The position numbers were made by a program, and so were the translations under genes. DNA of 64,000 nucleotides from Xestospongia muta. Its lineage: Eukaryota; Porifera; Demospongiae; Haplosclerida; Petrosiidae. Shown one piece after another: positions 38,659 to 50,819 of this stretch (its first letter is position 1; each line of letters opens with the position of its first letter). Below the pieces are notes generated by a model that ran no database searches, was not told where the DNA came from, and worked only from the letters and a program-made list of their open reading frames with translations. The DNA lies in contig OY848920.1 of NCBI GenBank assembly GCA_963693285.1, forward strand, positions 64,501 to 128,500, written 5' to 3'.

Positions 38659-40198
38659 ACATACACACATGCACGCACAGATGTACAAGAGAGGGAAAGA
38701 GAGAGAGATAGAAGTACATGTTGGCTATTTTTCAATACATTTTATAGTTTAATAGTTTAGTAATTACATTAATTATAGGAGTTAAGGTAAGTTGGCAGGT
38801 GTTAAAGTTAAAATAAACTCACTACCAAAAGGATAAACAACTAGCTATCATTAATAGCTCTAGTCTAGTAAACATGTGTACTGACAACGTATGTGGTTAG
38901 ACGTACGAGCCAAAGCTAGTAAATGTTATTGTAAAATATACTTACTTTAAAAGCTGTCTATAACAATGTAGATTTAACTAAGTATAATGATCTTAGAACT
39001 AATAAAGCTTTTTTTAACTGTTTGTTTAGTTTTGTTGTCAAGAAACAAAATTGCCAGCTGTATTATCAAGGGATTGGATGGCAGCTGGAGAGCCTAGACT
39101 AACTAGAAGTCATGTTTACGCTAACTACAATTGCCTAGAGATTGAAGACACAAAGTATTACATTACAAAAATGAATCGCTCTTTAAATAATACAAATTGT
39201 AAATATTCATAACACCACAGTGGGTAAAAATGAATAAAATAATAATATTTATAAAAAGTTATTGGGTGCATAGTTTAATGCAGTGCTAAGTCATTTATAT
39301 ATACCAGTATTGTGACACTTATATTGTGCTTCTCTTAACTGTTAAATGACATACACAGCACACGATGACAATGTTAAGAGAGCAGTGAAAAGTTGTTCAC
39401 ACTTTGTCTCTGTATGATAATGACCATATCAGCAGATAGAATAAAAACCTTAAAAGGTGATTTGACAGTGTGTTCATTAGCATAGTTAGCACGTAGTAAT
39501 ACAATGTAATTAGAATATCCTATAAATTTATCGATTTAACAATACTGAGTATTAATGAGTCACCTTGCACATCAGTCAGTAAACAAAACACTTTACATTC
39601 CTCTCTCTCTCTCACCCTCTCTCCTTCTACCTACCTACCTAGCTATATACATCTCTCTCCCCCTACATACCACATATAAAAGTTGGCATTGAAATAATAC
39701 TTCTGACTATTATCTGTTGATCAATACACAAATTCCCTCCCTTGTGTACTTAACACAAACATGTAGTTATGATATGCATATACATTACATGATAAAGATA
39801 TAGTTGATACAATTGTATTGGTCAAACAATCCACCTCCTACACTTGTTGTTTTTCACAAACTTACCTTCAATCTTTTTTCACCTTCGACACCTTCGTTTG
39901 GTAAATACGCTATAATAGTGAACATATGTGGATCGTAATGAGGAAAGGAGTCCGCCATGTCAATGCTATTCTGTTGTTTAGGTTTGACTCTGGCTGGACT
40001 CTTTAGTGTATCAGGTCTCTCTCTTTGTCCTTTTCTGAGAGAAGGGCGAGTTGGTCGTGGAGAATGTCTATTACTTGTAATCATGTCTCCATCACTTTTA
40101 TGTCCACCATTGGTTTCTTGTGAAATACGTAGCCTCACTGCTGGAGGAGGTTGTCCTTGGTTTGCCATGTTGGTGAACTCAAGTTCAATGGTCGTCAT
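30609..40198 (-). CDS. RhoGEF-PH-RA-RhoGAP protein, ARHGAP20 family with an N-terminal DH domain
   Basis: The start ATG is at 40198. Exons I could fix are 39866-40198, 37772-37952 and 36206-36314, a fourth beginning at 35906, and a last exon 30609-32986; small exons lie between. In order: a ubiquitin-like/RBD-like fold (FTIIAYLPNEG...LYCHPGMTVQQVIDSQ), a DH RhoGEF domain (VVKELYRTEDAYLEHLKNIF...FIPLSRLCDLL...LMLLPVQRVSDYHRYLAQLL), a PH domain (SQERYLFLFSDLMLIAK...SEMWV...FTIGWPITNCIAVF), an RA domain, and a RhoGAP domain with an intact arginine finger (GTFGIFRLNGNARKI) and MTSTNLAICFAPSLL. A Ser-rich tail of about 720 residues follows. PH-RA-RhoGAP order and the PH sequence match human ARHGAP20, which lacks a DH domain. 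It should both load and hydrolyse GTP on Rho-family proteins, with Ras/Rap input through the RA domain. Introns of 1.9 and 1.5 kb hold CA and CT microsatellites. Confidence 0.87.
37248..37460. repeat. (CT)n polypyrimidine tract
   Basis: About 200 bp of nearly pure C/T on the plus strand, mostly TC dinucleotides with CCCT interruptions, lie inside an intron of the RhoGEF/RhoGAP gene. The gene strand therefore reads as a GA-rich purine tract. Confidence 0.95.
38608..38672. repeat. (CA)n microsatellite
   Basis: A pure CA run followed by ACATACACAC variants lies in the first intron of the RhoGEF/RhoGAP gene. Confidence 0.95.
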
Positions 40199-40624
40199 TT
40201 CACAATTCACAGCTAAGTAGTTTCATTCAGGGAGCGAGAAGGCTCACGCTGCTAACTAGTAAATAAAACAAAGAGAAAATAGACAGAACGAGACAGAATA
40301 GTCCCAGAGAACAGTACAACGGACAGAGAACAGTAGATAGATACTAAATGAATCACCAAAAGACTGATCTGGTTAATGTTGACTTTACAAAAATGGGCTT
40401 CAACACGCTTTTTGACTTCAAAGCTCCGCCATCTTCATTTGAACATTCTCTAAATGTTTGCGGTGGCACTTATTTTATTTTCATCACGTGATCAATAGAA
40501 TAATTAGAATATTACGGTAAGGAAAAGAGAAAGAGGGCAAGTAGTCTGGTAAGTTTGATTGTGTTTATAATCAATTTGTGTTTATTTTTAGTTAAGTGTC
40601 AAAATTGCCTACAGAGCAGCAGCC
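40199..40624. promoter_or_regulatory. Divergent promoter with palindromic E-box, RhoGEF/RhoGAP and aminopeptidase
   Basis: A 426-bp head-to-head spacer. It contains ATCACGTGAT (40483-40492), a ten-base palindrome with a CACGTG E-box core. No TATA box is evident. Sharing of regulation is inferred from the geometry. Confidence 0.55.
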
Positions 40625-43600
40625 ATGGCTGCTCAAAGAGGTTTTAAAAAAATGGAAAATTCTTCAGACACAGAAGGTGATCTCCACCTTGAGGACATTG
40701 ATGATAAAGGTACACTCAATAAATATAGAATATTTGTGTTATCATTTTTCAGGTAAAAAGAAACTCTATAAAGTTAGTAATAAGGATGACGATGACTACG
40801 ACTCGTTCTGTAAACGACCCCGCCTTACCAAACGAGATATTATCTGCATTATCATTGGTGCCATAATTCTTGCTGTACTTGTTCTAATATTTATAATATT
40901 AGCAGTAGCTTTACGTAAGAGTAACGAAGAAACAGAGCCGTGGAAAAATGTCCGCTTACCTTCAAGTCTTGAGCCACAATTATACACTATCAGATTGGAA
41001 CCTAACTTGGTTACATTCAGTGTACAAGGAGATGTTACCATCAATGTTGGTGTGTTACAAGCCACTAATGTAATTATATTACATGCTAAAGATATGGATA
41101 TACACAGAGATAGTGTGTCAGTTCAATTTAATTCCATCGAGTTATCTGTGTCAAGAATATTTACGTATTCTGATAACGACTTCTATGTTATCTCATTGGG
41201 TGATCAAATACAGAGCGGCAACACAATACAAATATCAATGAGATTTAACTATACTCTCCGAGATGATTTAGTAGGGTTTTATAAAAGTTCATATACGAAC
41301 GACAATGGAGAAGAACGTTATTTAGCAACTACCCAATTTGAACCTACAGATGCCCGCACAGCTTTCCCATGTTTTGATGAGCCAGGATTAAAAGCCAATT
41401 TCTCACTAACATTAACTCATCCGTTTGGATATAGTGCTGTATCTAATATGCCAGTCAAAACAGTCTCCACAGAGAGTGGGAAATTAGTCACAACTTTTTA
41501 TACCTCTTATAAAATGAGTACATACTTAGTAGCTTTTGTTGTCTCTGACTTTAATTGTAGTGCTCCTGAAGAAGTTAATAAACATATTAAGGTAAACAAT
41601 AACATTTATTTTATATAAAATATGTAAACTTTAAATAGGTTCGTGTTTGTGCTAGTCCTAACGTGTTCTCTTCTACGTCATATGCACAAAATGTCTCCAG
41701 TATAGTCATTGGTCATTATGAGACATTTTTTGGGGTAGATTATCCGCTGCCAAAACAAGGTAATGGGAAGAAATACATCCTGTAACTTACTCCTACTTAA
41801 ATATGCAATAATTGTGACATTTTTGTGACAGTTAATATCTTTCTTGGTGTGCTTTTAATGATGTAGTGTCGTCCATTTAGGCAACCTTATAAAATTTATG
41901 TATTTATAATTGTCTAAGATATTGGTAAACAAATTCTTCCATATTGTCAAACTAAATACAATTATTATGAAGCTGACTCTGTAGATTCTTGTTAACTAGA
42001 ATACTTAGTTGTGCTCAGAAATATTATAAAATAAAGATAGACTCAATAATAAAATAATTTCTCTTTTCTCTCCTCAGATTTATTTGCCATACCTGACTTT
42101 GCAGTAGGTGCTATGGAAAATTGGGGGCTCATTACATATCGAGAGACTGCCCTCCTCTACAACGAAACAGAGAACCCTGTTAACAGCCAACAACGAGTTG
42201 CCGTGGTAATAGCACACGAGCTTGCTCATCAGGTATGTTCTGTTATGATTATAATATTTTAAATATGTCCAGTGGTTTGGTAATCTTGTTACTATGGAGT
42301 GGTGGGATGGCCTCTGGCTCAATGAAGGATTTGCTACCTATGTGGAATATATTGGTACTAACTTTGCTGAACCATCTTGGCACATGGTATGCAATGTAAC
42401 CTATCCATCCATCCATGATCCATCTATCCATTTATTTTTCTATTCATCCATTTAACCATCTTTCCATTTAGATGGATCAGTTCTTTGTTGATGCTGTTCA
42501 GACAGCATTTGAAGCAGATGGTCTTAATTTTAGTCACCCTATAATTCAAGTTGTATCTGATCCTGATGAAATAAATTCACTATTTGACTCTATTTCATAT
42601 GATAAAGTGGGTGTGGTGATATGTATGATGTCATATGATGTCATCGATTTAGGGTGCCTGTTTGATACAAATGTTAAGAAGTGTAGTTGGTGAGAAAAAC
42701 TTTACTAATGGATTGAAAGTACATTATTATGATACATGATTGTCATGTGATCTCAATATTATAGCATTATTTGTTAACACATCAGTTTAGTAATGCAGTT
42801 ACTAAAGATTTGTGGGAATCAATAAACAATGTAAACATTATAATGTTTTATTGATGTATTCATTAATCTTAATATTTACAGGTAAATAATCTTAATGGTA
42901 TAACAGTTACGTCTATGATGGATACATGGACAAAACAAATGGGTTATCCTGTAGTTACTGTAGACACCAGTACAGGTCAAGTAACACAGACACGATTCCT
43001 ACAGAACCCTCTACCTGAAGGTGGAGTAATGGCACCGTCTCCATACAAGTGAGTACAACCATGATGTCTTTAAATAACACTATTATTTTGTGCTTGTTTT
43101 CCCATTCAGCTATATCTGGACAATACCATTTACATTTATTACTGAAAATAATTCTACAGGACATAAATTAATCACCTCAAAACAAGGTAATAATAAAATA
43201 TTAAAATTATTTTATAATTTAAATATTTCAATATAGATACTGTTAATTTTGGATCAACTGGTCAATTTGTTAAGGGTAATATGAAACAAAATGGATTTTA
43301 TCGTGTCAATTACGACCTCAAAAACTGGAATGCTATTATTAAACATCTCATGACATCACCTCAAACAAGATCTAAAGTTAGTAGCATGTATTTTATTGTT
43401 AATATCTAATAATATACCAGGTACTGTCAGCTGTTGATAGAGCTGGATTATTGGAAGATGCTTTTGCATTGTCAAGGTAAGTTTTGTAATACTTTGGAGT
43501 TTATTCTTTTGTTTTCAAAGTGCTGGACTCCTCAATATAACAGTAGCATTGGATTTGAGTCAATTTCTTAAAACTGAAGAGGATTTCGTTCCATGGAAAG

Positions 43601-45327
43601 CTGGTCTTCGAAGGATCTTTGATATCGCTGGTAAATTGTCCCTTAATCCAATATATGGAAAATATAAAGTAATGCATATAACGGTCATTATGATGTCATT
43701 ATGATGTCATATATAGCATTATATATCAACGTTGCTGAGTAATATTGTTGCAAAGCATTTTTTCAATAGTACTGAGCTGGATCATGTTCACATGTAAGAG
43801 TATAACCCTGTTATTAAGAGGAAATAATTAAATTTTTATTTAGATTATTACAGACTCAAGTTTTAACTGCTGGATGGGAATTTGGGGATCAGTCCATTAT
43901 TGATATCTCATTGAATATGTTTAGAAAATGGATGACTGATAGGAGCCAAAGGTAAATAGTGATAGTACGATAGTTCTCATATATTTCTGAATTGATATCT
44001 TTTTTTGTATGTTTGTATTGAACATGTTAAATTTTTGATGCTCTGATTATTTTTTTCATCAGTGTCCTGCCCAATTTTCGTCTGGTAGTATATAGAGCTG
44101 CTATTGCTTACAGTGGAGAAAAGGAATGGGATTTCTTGTGGAATTGGTATCTTAATACTTCAAATCCTTATGAGAAACTAATTTGTCTCTCGGCTTTGGC
44201 TCAATCTAGAGAACCTTGGATTCTCAACCGGTTTGCCATCCATTTTTTTTCTATTGTTATTATTTCCTTTGTCTAGTTATTTGCAATACTCTTTAACTGA
44301 AGTACGTTCTCAAGACACACTGTATGTCATTGGTAGTGTGTCTTTAAATGTACATGGACGATATCTTGCATGGAATTTCTTTAGGAACAATTGGGACTAC
44401 TTTTTTAAAAGGTAATAATTACAGTGTATCTTCTCATTAAAAAGTAAATTATTGAGGACACATTGAGTACACCCTCTAGTCCCAAATTGTCTTGATGTAG
44501 TGAGGTTTTACAGCATGGATCCTCACTATACAGTACACTAGTTGATCCTTATAGCCTTATAAGGATTAAGATGGCCCTTACTCTCATTCTCATACTGATA
44601 CCTATAATACTAGCCCCATTCCCAGACTAATGCTTGGGAAAAGGATTTTAGAAATAAGATGTTCTCATTCCCGTACTGATACCTAAATACTAGTTCCATT
44701 CCCAGACTGATGTTTGGGAAAGGGATTTTAGAAACAAGGCGGTCTCATTCCCACACTGATACCTATAATACTAGTCCCATTCCTAGACTGATGCTTGGGA
44801 AAGGGATTTTAGAAATAAGGTGGTCTCATTCCCATACTGATACCTATAATACTAGTCTCACCCCAGACTGATTAAAAATGAGACGGTCTCATTCCCATAC
44901 TGATACCTATAATACTAGTCTCACCCCCAGACTGATTAAAAATGAGACGGTCTCATTCCCATACTGATACCTAATAAGGCAGTCTCATTTTCATACTGAT
45001 ACATATAATACTAGTCCCATCCCCAGACTAATGCTTGGGAAAGGGATTTTAGAAATAAGGTGGTCTCAATAATAATTTGAGTGATTTTATTATCATTATC
45101 ATAGGTATGGCTCGGGTACTTTCAGTTTTTCACGAATTATAAGAACTCTTACTCAGTATTTTACTACTGAGCAGGAACTAAAACAAGTGGATACATTCTT
45201 TTCAAATCACACAAAAGTCGGTATAGCTACACGAGCTGTTAAACAAGCCAAGGAAGTAATACAGGGCAATATACAATGGATTAACACTAACATTGGTGCA
45301 ATGGAAGACTGGCTAGATACACACTAA
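40625..45327 (+). CDS. Membrane-bound M1 zinc aminopeptidase (aminopeptidase N-like)
   Basis: Eighteen exons join in phase to 959 residues, normal for the family: 40625-40709, 40753-41591, 41639-41759, 42078-42232, 42273-42386, 42472-42606, 42653-42718, 42765-42830, 42882-43048, 43110-43186, 43237-43376, 43421-43476, 43521-43668, 43717-43793, 43844-43951, 44063-44230, 44277-44411 and 45105-45327. A short basic cytoplasmic tail precedes a single membrane anchor ([20 protein letters not shown]), so it is type II with an extracellular catalytic part. M1 hallmarks are complete: exopeptidase motif GAMENWG, zinc site HELAHQ with the downstream [12 protein letters not shown], and FPCFDEPG. The C-terminal ERAP1-like helical domain follows. 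It should trim N-terminal residues from extracellular peptides. The exact human orthologue is unclear. Poly(A) signal is at 45464-45469. The last intron contains a minisatellite. Confidence 0.95.
44580..45067. repeat. About 82-bp minisatellite, seven degenerate units, in an aminopeptidase intron
   Basis: Units share TCTCATTCCCATACTGATAC, a CTAGTCCCAT block and CAGACTGATGCTTGGGAAAG. Four units are near full length (about 82 bp), two lack the central GCTTGGGAAAGGG part, and one is strongly shortened. The array fills most of the 693-bp last intron. Confidence 0.9.
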
Positions 45328-46080
45328 TATACATGATTTAATAATTATTTTGTAACATCTGTCAAATCTTTTAATTGTAGTATATTAGTACTGTAAATAC
45401 CATTTAGTATACTGAGCTAAATGACATTAGTGTTACTGCAACATTTTATATTTTTGATTACTCAATAAAAGCCTTATAGCTAACTACAGATTCTCTAGTA
45501 TCTAGCAAACAATACTATAATGGTTACCATGGTAATGTTGTTTAGTGACAAATGCTGTTGCTATGGTAATGATTACCGTGGCAACCTTCCTCCATGATGT
45601 TTTTAAAAAGACCCTGTGTTATATATAGTACAGGGTTCTATTTAAAAATTGAGAATTTGGTCCACGACATGAATGAAATGACTGTTGAAGTACTGCTCCT
45701 CAATGTTGCATTAATTTTTTTAAAAACTATAATAATCTTGTTATACTAGTACATGTATGTATTAGTTAGAATGAACAACATGTATATTACCAAGAAAATA
45801 GTACATTTACTAGTAAAAAACAAGATTAATATAATTTTAAAATAATGCAATATTTAAGAGCAGTAATATTTATATTATATAGCTCTAACTTCAAAAATTT
45901 GAAGTCATTTCATGTCATGGACCAACTTACCAATGTGCCATTTGTTATTTTTACACGTACTGAACCAGAATATTTTCTTTGTACAGTTGATTTATTTAAT
46001 AGCTACTTGCAATCCAATCCAGCATGAAAATGCTGCTCTTGCAATGAAATTACTTATCAGTCACACCCACTTTTAAAGGC
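45328..46080. promoter_or_regulatory. Spacer with three clustered RFX X-box-like palindromes
   Basis: This 753-bp spacer holds the aminopeptidase 3' UTR, then three X-box-like sites: GTTACCATGGTAAT (45523-45536), GTTGCTATGGTAAT (45557-45570) and ATTACCGTGGCAAC (45572-45585). The consensus is GTNRCC-spacer-RGYAAC. They lie about 500-560 bp before the next ATG. A short open frame here is not supported as a gene. Confidence 0.5.
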
Positions 46081-47002
46081 ATGGGCTCTCAATGCTGCAA
46101 GAAGAATGATGGCGACCGATATGTAGACGACCAACAAGAACCTCGTCGTGTAAGCACAGTTCACTATATCATAAACATATTTCATTCTTACTTTGATTTC
46201 TCTTTAGAGAGAAAACACGCCCCTCTTACCACCTGCTAGAGACACTACTTCTCCATTGTCAATAGAGCTTTCTGTTTCAATGAAAGGTCTTATAAATGAA
46301 GACACAACACTAGCTACATCAGTACCTCTACCATCGGTAGCTCAACCTGTTCCCAAACCAGTAGGTCCAGCCGTTCCCACTAAATTCGATTATCTAAATC
46401 CAAATGAAGTTTACAATATAGATCGTCCTGATTTACCAATACCAGCAATACAAGAGGTTTTCCTTAATATGTACCAGTCATATCAGGAAAATGCACTAAT
46501 GCACAGACAAAAAATTGATGAGTGTCTAAGACGTTTTAAAGATATCTTAGGATTACACCCTCGACTGCACATGACTGAGTGCTTTAGAAGTTGGCGCGAC
46601 AGGTTAACAAACCCTGTTTTCACTATTGCGTATAAAGAAGGAAAGAAGAATGTTAAAGAAATAAAAGTAAGGGCAGAGGTCAATCCTCGAGAAATTTGGG
46701 AAGCACAAAAATATATACGTGAGCTATTGTATGGATGTCATTTGTTTCTTGATCAATATGACTTCTTTGATCATGAGTTGCAGACTGGTATAATGAAGGT
46801 GGAACGTCTATTACAAAATCTCACTTCTCTCGAAACCTCAATGCCAGGCCAAAACCAACAACATGTTCAGATGGAAATCAACCGACTCTTAACTCAATAT
46901 CGATACAGAGTATCTTTTCTTTCAATGTTCAAAGAACATGTTAGAGCTTTAACTAAAGAAATTGATGACTCTGTGGATATTTTACAAGAACCTAGTGATT
47001 AA
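46081..47002 (+). CDS. Unrecognised helical protein with N-terminal MGSQCC acylation motif
   Basis: Exon 1 (46081-46149) and exon 2 (46208-47002) join in phase to 287 residues. I do not recognise the family. The N-terminus MGSQCCKKND fits N-myristoylation at Gly2 with palmitoylation at Cys5/Cys6, which would tether the protein to a membrane. A proline-rich linker follows to about residue 95. The rest is charged and probably helical (VFLNMYQSYQENALMHRQ, EIWEAQKYIRELLYGCHLFL, QMEINRLLTQYRYRVSFL). There is no signal peptide or transmembrane segment. The first exon supplies the whole acylation signal, so an alternative first exon would give a soluble form. Poly(A) signal AATAAA is at 47272-47277. 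It converges with IBTK, only 297 bp away. The start is supported by the motif itself. Confidence 0.75.
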
Positions 47003-47299
47003 ATGATTTTAATATGACCTTTAAATATTGTGGTTTTTATAAGTGTTACCAGTTTGTGGTTACTATAGTTATCACAAGCGTTTTCAATGTTTTTATAATT
47101 TTTGTGTGATATAAGTATTAATGATTTTTATTTCTCTATTGCATTTTAGCACGTGTCTCATGTGCCTAAGGTACTATATGTAGACAACATAGGAATGCAA
47201 GTAGTCAAACCAGTTTGACGACAAATTTGTAATGAATTTGTTGTCAGAGCAACATAATATAAGCAACCAAAAATAAAGATAAATCGTTAGTACCTGTTT

Positions 47300-50200
47300 T
47301 TAATTGAACTTAGCCTTACCACTCCCCCACACTGAAGTAGAAGTGGGTGTGGCTTTCCATTTAGTGGGGGTGGTAGTTTTAGTATCTTGTGGTATTCTTT
47401 GTATTGTAATAAACTCATCAGGATTACTGTCAGCATTATACAGTTGTAGTAACTGTTGTATAGCTTCTTCTTCAATCTAAAACAAATATAATATATACTG
47501 TTATATATAATGTTATATTAATTTTAATAGTAATTTTAAATGACAACAAAAACCACGTTACTTTGTTGTTTTTTAGATAGCAAATAAACAAGATGATCCT
47601 TATAGTAACATGAATAATGGTGTCATTTAAAAGAAAAAACTACAATTCAATCAATAATTTATAATATTACCTGTATCAATTGTAGTGGCTTCTTTAATGA
47701 TCTACATTGTTTAGTAAATAAAAAAAGATTTTAATATCTCTATTACAAATACTTGTATTTATAACATGTATTTATAATTTGTATTATTTATAACTTGTAT
47801 CTATAACTTACTTTTGTCGTGTTATTTTGTCCATTTCTTTTTGCTGATAATTTACGATATCAACAAATGACATACCTTGAGATGATTTTATTCTGTAACA
47901 TAATTACAACCTATACTTATTACATTATAAAATAATTTACTTCATTTCATTGGCTGTAACAGTGCTAGGACACTCATAGCTTAAAGAACGTTGTACAGGT
48001 AGTGAGGGTGATATCTTCTCTTCAGCTTCAGCTTCTGCCATTAATTCTCTTAATGATACGTGAGTTGTAGGAGAAGTAGTGTTAAGACCCCTTTATTATT
48101 ATTATATTATTATAATATATATTGTTAATTACCATGGATTTATTGGATCAGTAGGTAGAGTATCACTCCAGGTCCTTTCAAGTTGTTTAGATGTATCACT
48201 GAGATTATTATCAGGTCTATTTTAAAAGTTAGTATAACAATATTTTCTTACTTTACTTGGTGAACAGGTTTGACCAGTTTCTTTTTTTCAGTTTTCTTAT
48301 TTTCTTTTTCCTGTTGTTCAGCCATTATTTGTCTTAATGAATTATCTGAACTACTTACCAACAAAAATAAATGTAAAGCTGTTAATTACTGACCTTTGAC
48401 CTTTGACAGACCATGGACTAATATCTACATGTATTCCATTGGTCTTCTCTTGCTTTTCTTTGTTAAGTGATTCTAACGACAGGGGTTCCTCAATATTAAG
48501 GGGATGTTCCTCTATCACTGATTCAGGAGACATTGGTGGAGTATCAGTCACGTGACTAGGAGTAGAAGTCACATGACTTTTCTTATCTTCTCGACTAGTA
48601 CTTGATCTTCTTTTCTTTTTCTTACGTGAACTGCCAGTGGGTGTGTCCACCAGCGGAGACCTAATACATACTAGTTACTTAATTATTACATTTCAATAAT
48701 TACATACTTAGCTCTAGTAGCTCTAGTGGGTGTGGTCATATAGGTAGTCCTAGCATCACAATTATCCTCCTCAATATCTGATATTTCTATTATTTCATTC
48801 AGTAAATAGCTCTGCGGAAGTTCCTCAGTACTAGGCTCTATATAATGGTCATAATATTATAATACATTAACTATAATTTTATAGAAATAATACCTTGAGT
48901 ATCAATACTCCTCCCACCAACAGCTGAAAACTAAAAGGGATGTAACCATGACAACCACATAGAGCTCACCATGGTCTGATATGTTTGGGAGAGAAGGTCC
49001 AATGACGATGATATAAGTGGTTCTAACAATCCTCCTTCTAATAATACAGGAAGGTTAAGAGATATAAATTGCAAAGATGACTCTTGTAATTGTTCTGCAT
49101 TAAATGTTGAAGAGAACTCTAACATCTCAGCAACATTTCTAATATTCACTGTAAAGCAGAGAAATAGATAACTTTAAAATTTAAAACATTGACTGAGCAT
49201 ACAGCACTTGGCTAATGACTGCTCGCATATTGTCTTTAATCTTGATAGCAAAAACTATAATATTATTTCTTCTGAAAACAGCATAACAAGATTATAAAAC
49301 TGTTTTACCTGATCTGCTACTATAAGAGCAGAAGACAGCAGATCTGTAGAGTTTGATTCTGCAAAAAATAACGTGTAAAAAAAAAAAAAGAAGCTCCGAA
49401 GCGGGGAATCGAACCCCGGTCACCCGCGTGACAGGCGGGTATACTCACCACTATACTACTTCGGACAACTTATAGTCTAGATGGACATTATTGATAGTAA
49501 TTTTACCTAACAATGGAGCAGCTGTATCACTATATAAGTAATTGACAACTATTTCCATCAATTCAAAGACAATAGGTAAGTGTAATCTGGTCACTTTCTC
49601 CTCTGAAGTTGACTATAAGTAACAAAAATAATAATGACGTGTCATTTTACAACTGACCTCTCTCCATCCCCTCAATAACATACTTTGAAAATAATCTACA
49701 ATAATAATTATATTAACTATTTTATTTTATCACTAACTGACCAGAACGAGCTACTAAAACACACTTATGACAACCTATCTCTTTCCCTTCTTCAGTTACC
49801 AAGACAACATCATATGGGACAGAGTTTCGCTTCAATATTGGACAACCAAATGTGAGAGTCACGGGAGAAGGCTTTCCTTTACGAGACAATATAGACTCAA
49901 CACTATTAATAGATATTATAAGTTATACAATACATAAAACTATCTTACTTTTTAACTAGATGTTTCACTTTAAAAGTAGTGCCCAATAAATGAAGCATTT
50001 CCAAATCCTGAGTCCAAGTTGTTGTATTATGAATTCGTATTTCAATATTTCCTTTATATTTAGCGTTAGGACTTGTACTTTCTGGTGTCATTGTCTCCCC
50101 TTCTGTAACCTGTTGACTTAACAGGTCAAACGAGTTTTTTTCCAACCCAAACTGGTCATACAGGATATTCCAGTCTGTGGTTGTACTAGTATCCTCACCA

Positions 50201-50760
50201 CTTGTGTTATCCAAACTGGTTTTACTATTAGTTTGAGTAGGTGGGGACTCGAGTTGAACTGGTTTCGGAGATGACTCTGATGGCTGAATAATAGTCTGAC
50301 CTCCATACATATAATGAAGAAATAACTCAAATATAACTGAATTTTTAAAATCTAAGTCTATACTCCATTGTGAGTTAATGACAGAGAAAGACTTGATGAG
50401 GCTAGCCGAAGAGAGAGATAATGTTGAAGAGAATAAAGAAGAAAATACACTACTACATGAAGACAAAATAACAGAGTTTGCTATAAAGACAGAACCACTA
50501 ATCTGTAAAAGGAAAAAGGACTTTATGTGATCCATAAGTCATTGTACTTACATTAAATTGTACATCTGCCACAGTTCCTATAAAACCATTTTCAGATAAC
50601 AAATTATGTACATCAGTAGACAAAGTTGATGTCTCAACTAACGGCAGTGTAGTCGAGCTAAAAAACATGTAATAATATAATAATAATAATAATAATAATA
50701 ACAACAACAATAATAATAATAATAATAATAATAAGAATAATAAGAATAATAAGAATAATA

Positions 50761-50819
<59 letters not shown>

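Noticed and set aside
44580..45067. Regularly spaced repeats that might suggest a CRISPR array
   Set aside because: Units are about 82 bp, adjacent, degenerate and without unique spacers, inside an intron of an animal gene.
45845..46027. 60-codon plus-strand frame before the MGSQCC gene
   Set aside because: No recognisable domain or codon bias, and no splice link to the downstream gene; treated as spacer.
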